Below, piece by piece: positions 1 through 9,509 of a DNA stretch of 64,000 nucleotides. Position 1 is the first letter of the stretch. The number at the start of each line of letters is the position of its first letter. The notes under the pieces were generated by a model. The model made no database searches, was not told the origin of the DNA, and worked only from the letters and a program-made list of their open reading frames with translations. The position numbers were made by a program, and so were the translations under genes. Origin of the DNA: an uncultured Bacteroidia bacterium (lineage in GTDB: Bacteria; Bacteroidota; Bacteroidia; NS11-12g; UBA955); contig CALSPH010000001.1 in the NCBI GenBank assembly GCA_943788195.1, positions 1,375,595 to 1,439,594 of the forward strand. Direction: 5' to 3'.

Positions 1-223
1 CAAACACCTTTTTAATTTCTCTTGGTTCGCTCACATCACATGAATAGGTGTGGCAATTTGCAGGTTCACTCACCTCAGACTTTAACTTAGCAAGTTTAGT
101 GATGTTGCGCGCTACGGCAATGACGATAAACCCTTTATCAATGAACAGTTTAGTGATAGCCTTGCCAATTCCGGCAGATGCTCCAGTTATAAGGGCAGTG
201 TTAATTTTATTTTCTTGCGGCAT
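1..223 (-). CDS. Short-chain dehydrogenase/reductase (SDR), N-terminal part
   Basis: The minus strand from the ATG at 223 reads an SDR N-terminus: beta strand NTALITG, then the cofactor glycine motif TGASAGIGKA at about residues 14-23, helix, and a second strand ending VIAVAR followed by a basic residue. Conserved spacing of TGxxxGIG defines classical SDRs, which oxidise or reduce alcohols and ketones with NAD(P)H. A later CDV motif at about residues 63-65 fits the adenine-binding Asp-Val of the family. The Tyr-Lys catalytic pair lies beyond the window edge, so the substrate cannot be guessed. The gene is divergent from the MlaE-like gene. The family call is secure; the function is not. Confidence 0.85.
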   Translation of the reverse strand, partial: MPQENKINTALITGASAGIGKAITKLFIDKGFIVIAVARNITKLAKLKSEVSEPANCHTYSCDVSEPREIKKVF

Positions 224-276
224 ACTTTGGCTTAGATATTTTTACTTAATTTTACCCCGCAAATTAATCAATAATT

Positions 277-1017
277 TTGAATCGAATATTCTTTCATTTA
301 GGGAGGTATCTTTTATTTCTATCCAGCATGTTTGCTAAACCTGAAAAGTTCAGAGTTTATATCAAACGTGTGTTTCTAGAAATGTATAATATAGGGGTAG
401 GCTCATTGCCTATTGTTGCTATTATCTCAATTTTTATTGGAGCGGTAACCACCGTTCAAACCTCGTATCAATTGATTGCACCGTACATCTCCAATTCTGT
501 TATTGGTATGATTGTGAGCGATAGCATGATGCTTGAACTTGCACCTACCATTACTAGTTTGGTGTTGGCTGGTAAAGTAGGTTCGCATATTGCCTCAGAA
601 ATAGGAACCATGCGGGTGAGTGAGCAAATAGATGCACTTGAAGTAATGGGGATCAATGGATCAGGTTTCTTAGCACTGCCTAAAATTATTGCCGGACTTA
701 TTATGCTTCCAATGCTCAATATAATCGCTATTGCATTGGGGATATATGGGGGTTATATAGCGGGTGATTTATCTGGAATCCTGGCCCCTGAAACTTTTAT
801 TAATGGTGCAAGATCCTCTTTTTTACCATTCAACGTCTTATTCTCATCCATTAAATCATTCACCTTTGCGTTTCTTATTACAAGTATCTCGGCTTATCAA
901 GGGTTTTATACCAAGGGAGGCGCATTGGAAGTGGGTAAGGCGAGCACTGATGCGGTTGTATACAGCGCCATGTCCATTCTATTTGCGGATTACATTTTAG
1001 CGGAGTTATTATTATAA
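277..1017 (+). CDS. mlaE: MlaE-family ABC transporter permease (lipid transport)
   Basis: This is an integral inner membrane permease of the MlaE/YrbE family, which works with an MlaF ATPase and an MCE-domain protein to move phospholipids between the membranes. The typical block GVGSLPIVAIISIFIGAV follows a short amphipathic N-terminus, and hydrophobic segments lie near residues 45-70, 138-165, 190-210 and 222-245. Length (about 246 aa) is normal. The TAA stop overlaps the ATG of the ATPase gene by one base, so the two are translationally coupled. The start is uncertain: the TTG at 277 keeps the conserved LGRYLL region, but it lies inside a TAnnTTTG promoter-like box at 272-279. The next ATG is at 328 and would remove that region. 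No MCE gene follows here. Confidence 0.88.
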   Translation: MNRIFFHLGRYLLFLSSMFAKPEKFRVYIKRVFLEMYNIGVGSLPIVAIISIFIGAVTTVQTSYQLIAPYISNSVIGMIVSDSMMLELAPTITSLVLAGKVGSHIASEIGTMRVSEQIDALEVMGINGSGFLALPKIIAGLIMLPMLNIIAIALGIYGGYIAGDLSGILAPETFINGARSSFLPFNVLFSSIKSFTFAFLITSISAYQGFYTKGGALEVGKASTDAVVYSAMSILFADYILAELLL

Positions 1018-1754
1018 TGATTGAATTAGTCAACATAAATAAGTCGTTTAGTGGCAAGCAGGTATTGTTTGATATATCCGCCAGCTTTACACCGGGCATA
1101 CCCAACTTAATTATTGGAGCCAGTGGTGGGGGTAAAAGCGTGATGATGAAAAGTATGGTTGGCTTGCTAAAGCCGGAGTCTGGCCAAATACTGTATGGCG
1201 ATCGAGATTTATTGAAATTAGAGTATAAAGAACTGCGCGAACTCAGACGAGAAATAGGAATGTTATTTCAAGGCGCGGCCTTATTTGATTCCATGACAGT
1301 TGAGCAAAATATTGACTTTCCGCTCAAAATGTTCTCGAAAATGAATGCCGAAGAACGCAGAGATCGAGTTAATTTTTGTTTGAAACGTGTGGATATGGAA
1401 GGGGTTAATGATAAGTATCCATCAGAAATTAGTGGAGGAATGAAAAAGCGCGTGGGCATTGCCAGAGCAATCGCTTTAAATATTCGGTATCTTTTTTGCG
1501 ATGAACCTAATAGTGGTTTAGATCCAATCACTTCGCGCTTGATCGATGAGTTGCTTCTGGAGATAACGGAAGAGTTTGATATTACTACCATAATCAATAG
1601 CCATGATATGAAAACGGTATTTGATATTGGGCATAATATTGTCTTCATCTTTGAAGGGAAAGTGTGTTGGAATGGAGATAATAAGGAACTAAAAAAGGCT
1701 AAGAATGATATCCCTGAACTGCAGGATTTTATTAATGCAAGTTATTTTGATTAG
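1017..1754 (+). CDS. mlaF: MlaF-family ABC transporter ATPase
   Basis: This is the cytoplasmic ATPase partner of the upstream MlaE-like permease, predicted to power retrograde or anterograde phospholipid transport. Walker A GASGGGKS is at residues 34-41, the signature ISGGMKKR is near residues 137-144, and Walker B with catalytic Glu is in the FCDEP block near 160, followed by SGLDP. The H-loop is INSHD. An SGGM signature in place of SGGQ is common in the Mla ATPase branch. Length (245 aa) is normal. It starts inside the stop codon of the permease. The MCE substrate-binding gene that often follows is replaced by a small lipoprotein gene three bases downstream. Confidence 0.9.
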   Translation: MIELVNINKSFSGKQVLFDISASFTPGIPNLIIGASGGGKSVMMKSMVGLLKPESGQILYGDRDLLKLEYKELRELRREIGMLFQGAALFDSMTVEQNIDFPLKMFSKMNAEERRDRVNFCLKRVDMEGVNDKYPSEISGGMKKRVGIARAIALNIRYLFCDEPNSGLDPITSRLIDELLLEITEEFDITTIINSHDMKTVFDIGHNIVFIFEGKVCWNGDNKELKKAKNDIPELQDFINASYFD

Positions 1755-1757
1755 GTT

Positions 1758-2285
1758 ATGATAAAGACAATTTTAATTTTAGGTGCAGTGCTGTTTACCC
1801 TTGGGGTTAGTTCATGCCAGAAGGAAAAGTGCGAAGGGTTTGATACCATTGTTCAGTTAGATGATTTATACTTATTTGCGGATGATACACTGCAGTTTTT
1901 TGATAATATCCCAAATCAATTTTTTGGAATCAGTTTCTCCATATTTGATGAAACCAAATCGCGCAATGGAACACGAAACTGTTCAACAGAGGATCTTGCC
2001 ATTAAGTTTGAGGACAGTTGGGATGAAGATGAGATTAGTCTGAAATGCGACAAGGATATTAAAAGCGGATCACAAACTTTCAGGGCCAATACAGAATTGA
2101 TTGGAGCCACCATTACCCGATTAACTTTCGAAAAGAAAATAACCGGTGAAATTAAAGATGGAAGTATTAGCCTTGTGGGAATTGATGGCATTACCATTAG
2201 TGCAGATTATACGTTTACCCTGAAAATGGAAACCGAAGGGAATAAGAAGTTTGATGCTTCAACCACAATACACATTAAAAAATAG
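1758..2285 (+). CDS. Predicted lipoprotein of unknown function
   Basis: The product of 175 aa begins with a lipoprotein signal peptide: basic start, hydrophobic stretch, and lipobox GVSSC with Cys20 as the probable lipidated residue. I recognise no domain. The rest alternates short beta-strand-like stretches with acidic loops, and a Cys pair (CxKEKC type, residues 20 and 25, then one near 74) is present. The gene starts three bases after mlaF, so it is probably co-transcribed with the lipid transport pair. Whether it acts in that transport is only a guess from position. Orthology to a known family would need a profile search. Confidence 0.7.
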   Translation: MIKTILILGAVLFTLGVSSCQKEKCEGFDTIVQLDDLYLFADDTLQFFDNIPNQFFGISFSIFDETKSRNGTRNCSTEDLAIKFEDSWDEDEISLKCDKDIKSGSQTFRANTELIGATITRLTFEKKITGEIKDGSISLVGIDGITISADYTFTLKMETEGNKKFDASTTIHIKK

Positions 2286-2289
2286 TTTC

Positions 2290-4380
2290 ATGAAATTAAA
2301 ATTACTGCCTTGGGCAATTGTGCCAATAATTGCTCTAACCCTTTCATTTATTCGTCCAGACGAAGGACAATACCCGGTTAATACCATTTCTTCGATTAAC
2401 TTAAAAGCAGTTGGAATTAATTTAAAGGCCAATGAAATCTTCAATGAAACTGGGGGAGCCGTTTCAGATGCTTTAGTCCGATTAGGGGGGTGCACAGGTT
2501 CATTCATATCTAAAGAAGGTATGATTATTACCAATCATCATTGTGTGTTTGGCTCCGTTTCTAGATTGAGTACTCCCACAGATAACTATTTGAGAGATGG
2601 TTTCTATGCCGCTGAAAATGAAAAGGAATTGCATACCGGTTTGCCAGCCAAAATCACCATAAGCTCAAAAGATGTTTCCGATGAAGTGCTGAACGGAGTA
2701 AAAAGCTTGGTGGGAACAGAGCGAGACCAAAAGCTTTCCATAAATATTAAGTCCATTGTTATGGCAGCTCGATTAAAAGACTCATTGTTTACCTATGAGG
2801 TTTCAGAGATGTTTAAGGGCAAACAATACTTTCTATTCAAGTATTTAACCTTACTAGATGTGCGATTGGTTTATGTTCCTCCTCGTTATATTGGGGAATT
2901 TGGTGCAGAAACGGATAATTGGGAATGGCCTAGGCATACGGGAGATTTTTCGGTAGTGAGAGCTTATGTTGGAAAGGATGGTAAACCAGCTAAATACAAT
3001 AAAGATAATGTTCCATTTAATCCAAAAAGACATTTAAAGATTAACCCAAATGGAACCAAGGAAAATGATGCGGTGTTTATTTTGGGTTATCCTGGAAGAA
3101 CTTATCGACATCAACCCGCTGCTTTTGTAGATCATCAATACAAACACTTTATGCCAGAGGTGGTAGATTGGTTTAATTGGCGAATTGATAAGATGCACGA
3201 ATTATCTAAAGGAGATGAAGGGCGCTATTTGAGATTTGCTGGCACCATCAAAGGTTTGGCTAACACTGAAAAGAACTTCAGAGGTAAAATTCAAGGTTTA
3301 ACACGCACCGATGTGTTGAAGCAAAAAGAGAATCAAGATAAGGAGATGGCTCAACTTGCTAGTAATGCGGCAAACAAAGCTATTTATGGCGATGTTATTG
3401 AAGATATTTCAACTAATTATGGACGCAAAAATGCCAATTTTAGTTTAGATTTTTACGTAGGTAGAATGCTTAGAGATGTCCCATTTATGGCTGCTGCAAT
3501 GCATGCATACATTCAAAAGACAGAGAAAAAGGATTACGTGTATAATCGTTTTACTAGTTTCTATAGATTACATGATCATGATTTGAATCTAGCGAGTTTT
3601 CAATTTTTAGCCCGCAAAATCAATGACTTGTATGCACCCACCCATTTTGGCAAGCGTCCGCTGACTGAAATGAGCGATGATAAATTCAAAAAATGCTACA
3701 AAAAATCGCGGTTTTCGGATTACTTGAATAAAGTAAAACCTGCAGCAGTTGCTAAAAAAGCATCCCTTATCGATAAGAAGGATGCGATGTACCAATTTTG
3801 TGAAGAACTGTATCCTTTGTATCAGGAATTGATCAAACGGCAAGCTGCATTTAAAGAGAAAAACGATCTCTTAATGCCCTTATATACGGAATTAAAGATG
3901 CAGCATTTAAAATCAAATTTTGTTCCCGATGCAAACAGTACCTTACGTTTTACCTATGGTAGGGTTAAGGGATTTTCGCCAAACGATGGAGAATACCACT
4001 ACCCGCATACTTCTTTAGAAGGCATTTTGGAAAAAGCCAATTCGAGAGAAGACTATTTTATGCCGCAAGATGCGATGGATATCTACCGAAGAGATAATGT
4101 AGCCAAAAGCCTATTGGATCCTAAAACAGGTAAAGTTACTGTAGGGGTTTTATACAATCTTGATACCACTGGAGGTAATAGCGGAAGCCCTATTTTAGAT
4201 GCCAATGGTGATTTAGTAGGAGTGAATTTTGATCGTGCCTATACTGCAACAATTAACGATTACGCATGGAATGATAAATACAGTAGATCCATCGGTGTAG
4301 ACATACGATATGTACTTTATGTGATGAAATACATAGGTAAAGCAGATCGAATATTAGATGAACTTGAAATCAAATTGTAA
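2290..4380 (+). CDS. S46 family dipeptidyl peptidase, probably Asp/Glu-specific (DPP11-like)
   Basis: This exported serine peptidase of family S46 (DPP7/DPP11) removes N-terminal dipeptides from oligopeptides in the periplasm. I use the ATG at 2290, five bases after the previous stop, because a signal peptide begins there (KLKLLPW followed by a hydrophobic core); an in-frame ATG at 2251 lies inside the upstream gene. The chymotrypsin-like triad is visible: His84 in TNHHC, an Asp in TGDFS, and Ser in TGGNSGSP near the C-terminus. An Arg stands 18 residues after that Ser (NFDR). In Porphyromonas gingivalis DPP11 the residue 18 after catalytic Ser655 is Arg673, which selects acidic P1 residues, whereas DPP7 has Gly there. 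Length of 696 aa is normal. Confidence 0.9.
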   Translation: MKLKLLPWAIVPIIALTLSFIRPDEGQYPVNTISSINLKAVGINLKANEIFNETGGAVSDALVRLGGCTGSFISKEGMIITNHHCVFGSVSRLSTPTDNYLRDGFYAAENEKELHTGLPAKITISSKDVSDEVLNGVKSLVGTERDQKLSINIKSIVMAARLKDSLFTYEVSEMFKGKQYFLFKYLTLLDVRLVYVPPRYIGEFGAETDNWEWPRHTGDFSVVRAYVGKDGKPAKYNKDNVPFNPKRHLKINPNGTKENDAVFILGYPGRTYRHQPAAFVDHQYKHFMPEVVDWFNWRIDKMHELSKGDEGRYLRFAGTIKGLANTEKNFRGKIQGLTRTDVLKQKENQDKEMAQLASNAANKAIYGDVIEDISTNYGRKNANFSLDFYVGRMLRDVPFMAAAMHAYIQKTEKKDYVYNRFTSFYRLHDHDLNLASFQFLARKINDLYAPTHFGKRPLTEMSDDKFKKCYKKSRFSDYLNKVKPAAVAKKASLIDKKDAMYQFCEELYPLYQELIKRQAAFKEKNDLLMPLYTELKMQHLKSNFVPDANSTLRFTYGRVKGFSPNDGEYHYPHTSLEGILEKANSREDYFMPQDAMDIYRRDNVAKSLLDPKTGKVTVGVLYNLDTTGGNSGSPILDANGDLVGVNFDRAYTATINDYAWNDKYSRSIGVDIRYVLYVMKYIGKADRILDELEIKL

Positions 4381-4390
4381 CTTTATGTGT

Positions 4391-4398
4391 TACTTTTG
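4391..4398 (+). promoter_or_regulatory. Promoter -7 box upstream of clpP
   Basis: TACTTTTG matches the Bacteroidota primary sigma factor -7 consensus TAnnTTTG, 20 bases before the clpP ATG at 4419. A clear -33 TTG at good spacing is not evident, since candidates lie 13 or 24 bases upstream. Confidence 0.55.
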
Positions 4399-4418
4399 TA
4401 TACAATAAATAGAAAATA

Positions 4419-5087
4419 ATGGATTACGGAAAAGAATTTAAAAAATACGCAACGAAACATTTAGGAATCAATTCAATGCATGTGGATCATCAAATTGAAA
4501 ACATGACTCCTTATATCATTGAAGAACGAACACGAAATATTTCACAGTTAGATATATTTTCTAGGTTAATGATGGACCGAATTATCTTTTTGGGTGTGCC
4601 AATTAATGATGAGGTTGCCAACATCGTAATGGGGCAACTTTTGTTTTTAGAAAACACAGATCCCAATAGAGATATTCAGATTTACATCAATAGTCCTGGC
4701 GGGAGCGTTTATGCTGGTTTAGGAATTTATGATACCATGCAGTTTATCAGTTCTGATGTTGCAACCATTTGCTGCGGAATGGCCGCGAGTATGGGTGCAG
4801 TACTCATGTGTGCTGGAGAAAAAGGCAAAAGAAGCGCACTTAAACACAGTCGGGTAATGATTCATCAACCAATGGGTGGTGTTCAAGGACAGGCTACTGA
4901 TATGGAGATTACAGTAAAGGAGATCAACAAATTGAAAAAGGAGTTGTATACCATTATGGCTGATCACAGTGGTCAAACGTATAAGAAAATCGAAGCGGAT
5001 GGCGATCGCGATTACTGGATGACCGCACAAGAGGCACTAAAATACGGTATGGTAGATGAGGTGTTAGAAAAAATGAAGAAGAAATAA
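4419..5087 (+). CDS. clpP: ATP-dependent Clp protease proteolytic subunit
   Basis: This is the serine protease chamber of the ClpXP machine, which degrades unfolded and tagged proteins in the cytoplasm. The catalytic triad is Ser124 in GMAASMGA, His149 in MIHQPMGG and Asp198 in DRDYWM. The oligomerisation and fold motifs are present, for example YINSPGGSVYAG at 89-100. Length of 222 aa includes the slightly long N-terminus common in Bacteroidota. The ATPase partner clpX follows 45 bases downstream on the same strand, the common arrangement. A hairpin overlaps the stop codon and may set the clpP:clpX expression ratio (inference). Confidence 0.98.
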   Translation: MDYGKEFKKYATKHLGINSMHVDHQIENMTPYIIEERTRNISQLDIFSRLMMDRIIFLGVPINDEVANIVMGQLLFLENTDPNRDIQIYINSPGGSVYAGLGIYDTMQFISSDVATICCGMAASMGAVLMCAGEKGKRSALKHSRVMIHQPMGGVQGQATDMEITVKEINKLKKELYTIMADHSGQTYKKIEADGDRDYWMTAQEALKYGMVDEVLEKMKKK

Positions 5088-5111
5088 CAATACCTCATTA
5101 GGATTGTTATT
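5083..5111 (+). promoter_or_regulatory. Intercistronic hairpin between clpP and clpX
   Basis: A perfect 9-base inverted repeat (AATAACAAT with ATTGTTATT) encloses a further CCT/AGG pairing with a four-base loop and one bulged A. It overlaps the clpP stop codon and sits 22 bases before clpX. No U-run follows, so it is more likely an RNA stability or partial attenuation element than a strong terminator. Confidence 0.5.
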
Positions 5112-5132
5112 GAAATTTAGAAGACTGGTATT

Positions 5133-6371
5133 ATGAAAACTAAAGAAGTGTCATGTTCGTTTTGCGGCAGAAAAAAGGATGAGGTAATCATGCTTATTTC
5201 AGGAATTGAAGGTCATATTTGCGACCACTGTATTGAACAAGCTAACAAAATTGTAGATACAGAATTAAGTCCTGGAGAGACCGCAAAAGAAGGCAAGAAA
5301 GATGGCGAAGATGTTGTTTTAAGACCCAGTGAAATTAAAGCCTTGTTGGATCAATATGTGATTGGGCAGTCAGCAGCAAAAAAGGTAATGTCTGTGGCTG
5401 TTTACAACCATTATAAGCGTATCCGTTTTGCAGTGCAAAATCCGACCAGTGAAGTGGAAATTGAAAAATCTAACATTTTGCTACTTGGAGATACCGGTAC
5501 AGGTAAAACCTTAATTGCCAAAACATTGGCAAAGATTTTAAATGTACCATTCTGTATTGCAGATGCCACGGTTCTGACTGAAGCAGGTTATGTTGGTGAA
5601 GATGTAGAAAGTGTAATTTCACGTTTGTTGCAGTCTGCAGAGTATGATGTGGAAAAGGCTCAAAAAGGAATTATTTACATTGATGAAATTGATAAAATTG
5701 CGCGTAAAAGTGATAATCCGAGTATCACAAGAGATGTTAGTGGGGAAGGAGTTCAGCAAGGCCTTCTAAAGATTTTGGAAGGAACCGTAGCCCATGTTGC
5801 ACCGGAAGGTGGACGTAAGCATCCAGACCAGAAATATACAAAAATTGATACCACCAATATATTGTTTATCTGCGGGGGTGCATTTGACGGAATTAAGGAA
5901 GTAATCAATCGCAGAGTGAACCGTTCTGAACTGGGCTTTAAAACGGCTAAAGAGCAAGAAAGCACCAGTGCAGATATATTAAGCAGAACCACACCCAGTG
6001 ATTTAAAAAACTTTGGTCTGATTCCTGAGATTATTGGCCGACTGCCGGTAACAACTTATATGGAGCCATTAGATAAAGCAACTTTGCGTTCCATCTTAAC
6101 CGAACCCAAAAACGCTTTAATTAAGCAATATACTGAGCTCTTTAAAATGGATGGCGTTGATTTGGTTATCTCTGAAGAAGTGCTTGATTACATTGTAGAT
6201 AAAGCTATTGAGTATAAGCTAGGAGCAAGAGGATTACGCTCTATATGTGAAGCAATCATGGTGGATTATATGTTTAGCTATCCAGAAGGGAAAAGTAAAT
6301 CTAAACTGAAGATTTCTATAAAAGACTTAGAAACTCAGTTGAAGAAAGCGAATATTACTTCCGCTGCTTAG
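5133..6371 (+). CDS. clpX: ATP-dependent Clp protease ATP-binding subunit ClpX
   Basis: This is the AAA+ unfoldase that feeds substrates to ClpP. The N-terminal zinc-binding domain has CSFCG at residues 8-12 and CDHC near 30-33. The AAA+ core carries Walker A GDTGTGKT, Walker B IIYIDEID and the pore loop GYVGEDV; the ATPase sensor region includes the IIGRLPV block, and an arginine-rich GARGLRSI segment marks sensor 2. Length is 412 aa, as expected. It is in an operon-like arrangement with clpP. The last 17 bases overlap the 3' end of the convergent ppk gene, so there is no room for a terminator outside coding sequence. Confidence 0.98.
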   Translation: MKTKEVSCSFCGRKKDEVIMLISGIEGHICDHCIEQANKIVDTELSPGETAKEGKKDGEDVVLRPSEIKALLDQYVIGQSAAKKVMSVAVYNHYKRIRFAVQNPTSEVEIEKSNILLLGDTGTGKTLIAKTLAKILNVPFCIADATVLTEAGYVGEDVESVISRLLQSAEYDVEKAQKGIIYIDEIDKIARKSDNPSITRDVSGEGVQQGLLKILEGTVAHVAPEGGRKHPDQKYTKIDTTNILFICGGAFDGIKEVINRRVNRSELGFKTAKEQESTSADILSRTTPSDLKNFGLIPEIIGRLPVTTYMEPLDKATLRSILTEPKNALIKQYTELFKMDGVDLVISEEVLDYIVDKAIEYKLGARGLRSICEAIMVDYMFSYPEGKSKSKLKISIKDLETQLKKANITSAA

Positions 6372-8397
6372 TTTGAATTTTTCTTAAGTTATTTCTCCAT
6401 TCAACTTGTGAACGCAGCGGAGCTCTGCGGTTTCTTACATATTGATTGACTTGTTCAGCATCAATTTTACGTGCTTTTTGATTATCGTGTAATTGTTGCT
6501 CTAAAAATTCTTTAAGCGTGTTTCTTATCTCTATATCCTTGATTGGAGTCAAGATTTCAAAGCGGTTCTCCAAATTGCGAAACATTAAATCGGCACTTCC
6601 AATCACCATTCGTTCATCACCTCCATTCTGGAACCAATAAATACGTGCATGTTCTAAATATTTGTCTACAATACTGATGATATTCAGATTTTTTTCGCCT
6701 TGATGAACCAAGCAGCAAATACTTCGAGTAATCAGATTCACTTTCACCCCGGATTTCACCGCCTCATAGATAGCCTTAATCACCAATTCATCATTGAGAC
6801 TATTCATTTTTAGGGTAAATGCAGCCTTCTTGCCCTGTTTGGCTAGTTTAGTTTCGGCTTTGATGAATTTAATCAGTTGTGTTTTTGAGTTGTAGGGAGA
6901 AACCAACAAGTCTTTAAATTTTGCCGGTTCAAGCTTCTGTGATTTAATGATATCAAACACTTCTTTAGCTTCTCTGGTAATGCTTTCATCACAAGTAAAG
7001 ATAGCAAAGTCGCTATATAGTTCTGCGGTTTGTTCATTATAATTACCTGTACCGATATGCGCATAGGTTACCAATTTGCCAAATTCTTTACGCAGAATGA
7101 GACACAATTTGGTATGTACTTTTTTGTCTGGGAAACCATAAATTACGTTGGCTCCATTTTCTTTCAACTGATTTGACCAATATATATTTGCTTCTTCATC
7201 AAATCGTGCTTGAAGCTCCATAATAACAGTCACTTTCTTGCCATTCAAAACGGCATTCTTAAGTGCTTTAACAATATTGCTGTTCCCAGCTAAACGGTAT
7301 AGGGTGATGTTGATTTCAGCCACCTTTGGGTCAATTGCCGCCTCTCTTAAATACCGAAGCACATAATCAAAGCTTTGATAGGGATGATGCAGTAAAAAAT
7401 CTTTCTCACGCATGCATTTAAGTACACTTTTCGCACGATCAAGCTCTTTGATACCCACTACCTTTTCCCTGTTATAGACCAGGTTGCGCGAACCGATTTT
7501 GGGAAAATTCATCAGGTCTTTATTGTTGTGATATCGCTGCCCAGCAATTAGAGCTGATTTTTTTAGCTTAATCCCGTTGGTTATGATTTTAAAGGTGTCC
7601 TCATCCATTTCCCGATCATAGATCAGTCGTACGGGTTCGCCTTTTTTTCGTTCTTTTAAGCTTTTTTTAATAACTTCCAGATAATCGAATTCAACATCTA
7701 CTAACAAATCCAATTCAGAGTCACGTGTTATTTTTAGAGTATAGGAGTTAAATTGATTGTAATACAAACTTTTAAATAGGATACTCATAGATGCACGAAT
7801 CACATCATCAATAAACATCACATAGGTTTTACCTCCATCTCCCTTAAATTGAAAGAAACGGGGTACGTCTTGTGGTATTTCTACCAGGCCATATTTAACA
7901 CTGGTGCTGTTCTTTTTTTTCATTTTCACCGCCAAGTAGATGGATTTATCCTTAAGGTAGGGGAAATTCCGTTTCTTATTAATGATGATAGGGTAGAGCT
8001 GCTCAAGCACATCAACTTTAAAGTAGTTGCGAACTAGTGCCAATTTCTTCGCATCCAAATCCTTTTCATTGATTAAAAAGATTCGGTTCTTATTCAGCTC
8101 GGTGGTAAGTTGGCTAAAAAGAAGGTCGTATTTTAATTTTTGCTCTTCAACTTTCAGATGAATTTCTTTCAGCAGTTTATTTTTTTCTTTGTATTTCTTT
8201 TGGTTTTCTAGCGCTTCACTAAGTATTGCATGTCTGCGTTGCGTTGCAACCCTTACTCTAAAGAACTCATCCTGATTGCTGGAAAATATACCCAAAAACT
8301 TTAACCGTTCAAGCAATGGAACGCTAGGGTCCTCCGCTTCTTGTAATACTCTGTCGTTAAACGAAAGCCAGCTTAAATCTCTAGGGAATAGTTGCAT
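6355..8397 (-). CDS. ppk1: Polyphosphate kinase 1
   Basis: PPK1 reversibly polymerises the gamma phosphate of ATP into inorganic polyphosphate. The protein of 680 aa begins with the N-domain signature [16 protein letters not shown] (residues 5-20) and has the head domain motif [13 protein letters not shown]. The catalytic phospholipase D-like domains contain KVHTKLCLI and [12 protein letters not shown], the histidine-containing regions used in autophosphorylation in the family. A second HKD-like region contains [13 protein letters not shown]. It starts one base after the stop of the exported EEP-fold gene on the same strand, so the two form an operon. Its 3' end overlaps clpX. Polyphosphate links to stress response, but no regulation is visible here. 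Confidence 0.97.
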   Translation of the reverse strand: MQLFPRDLSWLSFNDRVLQEAEDPSVPLLERLKFLGIFSSNQDEFFRVRVATQRRHAILSEALENQKKYKEKNKLLKEIHLKVEEQKLKYDLLFSQLTTELNKNRIFLINEKDLDAKKLALVRNYFKVDVLEQLYPIIINKKRNFPYLKDKSIYLAVKMKKKNSTSVKYGLVEIPQDVPRFFQFKGDGGKTYVMFIDDVIRASMSILFKSLYYNQFNSYTLKITRDSELDLLVDVEFDYLEVIKKSLKERKKGEPVRLIYDREMDEDTFKIITNGIKLKKSALIAGQRYHNNKDLMNFPKIGSRNLVYNREKVVGIKELDRAKSVLKCMREKDFLLHHPYQSFDYVLRYLREAAIDPKVAEINITLYRLAGNSNIVKALKNAVLNGKKVTVIMELQARFDEEANIYWSNQLKENGANVIYGFPDKKVHTKLCLILRKEFGKLVTYAHIGTGNYNEQTAELYSDFAIFTCDESITREAKEVFDIIKSQKLEPAKFKDLLVSPYNSKTQLIKFIKAETKLAKQGKKAAFTLKMNSLNDELVIKAIYEAVKSGVKVNLITRSICCLVHQGEKNLNIISIVDKYLEHARIYWFQNGGDERMVIGSADLMFRNLENRFEILTPIKDIEIRNTLKEFLEQQLHDNQKARKIDAEQVNQYVRNRRAPLRSQVEWRNNLRKIQTKQRK

Positions 8398-8398
8398 C

Positions 8399-9454
8399 TT
8401 ATTTTAAAGGTATATGAGCAAAAACAGGGAAATGGTCACTGTATCCGGCAAGGTAATTCTTTCCGCCAAAAGTTCGCAAAGGAAACCCGGCATATTTACC
8501 AATTTGGATTAACCATGAAGGGTTAAATATTCTGGAGGTCGTTTCCTTATTCCATAAGTTGGAAGAAATGATAATCTGATCCAGCATATTCATTTCTAAA
8601 CGATACTTATAAGAACCTTCCCTTTCTTGATCCAAGGTGTAAAATAGATTATAAAGGTCGCTTGATTTATCTTCAACTTTCTTTGCACCCAAAATTTGAT
8701 TGATCGAAATATCTGTAGGCTCATCATTGAAATCACCCATAACAATAACACGCATTCTTGGGTTCTTTTTGGTTTCCTGTTTTATTTCATGTTTAAGAAT
8801 GTCAGCAACCAATTCTCGTTTGTATGATGTTTCATTTTTGCCCCCTCTGCGCGAAGGAAAATGACAGGTGAAAACACAAATCGTATCAGTACCTAACTTT
8901 AGCATGGTTTTCAAAATATTCCGTGTGTTACCACTGCCGTTTTTTCGTATCGTTTCTAAAGCCTTCGATTTATCCATCTTCTTGAACACACGTTCGGGTG
9001 AATTAAGTTGCACATAAATGGGCTCTTCATTTATTAACTCGAATATGCTGTCATTGTACATGAGCCCAACATCAATACCTCGATGGTCGGGTGATTCAAA
9101 ATGAGAAATCTTAAATTCTGTAAGATTCAGATTCTTTTTTAGGTCTTCTAAGATGGAACGATGTTCAAACTCGCATAATCCAATTAAATCAGGAAAACTT
9201 CCTCCATCAATTTCACTGATTACTTTGCTGATATTCTTTAGTTTGGTGTTGTACTTATCGGTATTCCAGCGTTTGTCTGCCTTAGGTAAGTATTCCTCAT
9301 CCATTGTTTTAGGGTCGTCAATGGTATCAAAGAAATTCTCCAGGTTATAAAACATTATTTCCAAGCCATCTGCATCGCGCTTTTTCGGTTTCTGAGAAGC
9401 ACATGACAGCAGAAGGATTAAAATCACAAAAGGAAATAATTGCTTCAAATTCAT
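8399..9454 (-). CDS. Endonuclease/exonuclease/phosphatase family lipoprotein
   Basis: This is a member of the EEP (exonuclease III/DNase I-like) fold. From the ATG at 9454 the protein has 351 aa with a lipoprotein signal (hydrophobic core then LLSC at residues 17-20), so it should be membrane-anchored and exported. EEP motifs appear in order: FYNLENFFD, GLCEFE, the HRGIDVGLMY block, VMGDFND and the terminal YSDHFPVF with catalytic Asp-His. Such proteins cleave phosphodiesters, but the substrate (nucleic acid, phospholipid or sugar phosphate) is unknown. A longer reading from 9625 exists but would hide the signal peptide. A TAnnTTTG box ends six bases before the chosen ATG. It precedes ppk1 by one base. 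Confidence 0.88.
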   Translation of the reverse strand: MNLKQLFPFVILILLLSCASQKPKKRDADGLEIMFYNLENFFDTIDDPKTMDEEYLPKADKRWNTDKYNTKLKNISKVISEIDGGSFPDLIGLCEFEHRSILEDLKKNLNLTEFKISHFESPDHRGIDVGLMYNDSIFELINEEPIYVQLNSPERVFKKMDKSKALETIRKNGSGNTRNILKTMLKLGTDTICVFTCHFPSRRGGKNETSYKRELVADILKHEIKQETKKNPRMRVIVMGDFNDEPTDISINQILGAKKVEDKSSDLYNLFYTLDQEREGSYKYRLEMNMLDQIIISSNLWNKETTSRIFNPSWLIQIGKYAGFPLRTFGGKNYLAGYSDHFPVFAHIPLK

Positions 9455-9460
9455 ATTGTA

Positions 9461-9468
9461 CAAATCTA
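9461..9468 (-). promoter_or_regulatory. Promoter -7 box of the EEP lipoprotein/ppk1 operon
   Basis: On the minus strand the bases read TAGATTTG, matching TAnnTTTG. Only six bases separate it from the ATG at 9454, so the transcript would be leaderless or nearly so. Confidence 0.5.
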
Positions 9469-9509
9469 GTTTATTCATATTGTGAATAAAAGTTTGTTGC
9501 TTTGTCATT

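Noticed and set aside
48-338. Plus-strand reading frame at the left edge
   Set aside because: It is antisense to the SDR gene and runs into the MlaE-like gene in a different frame.
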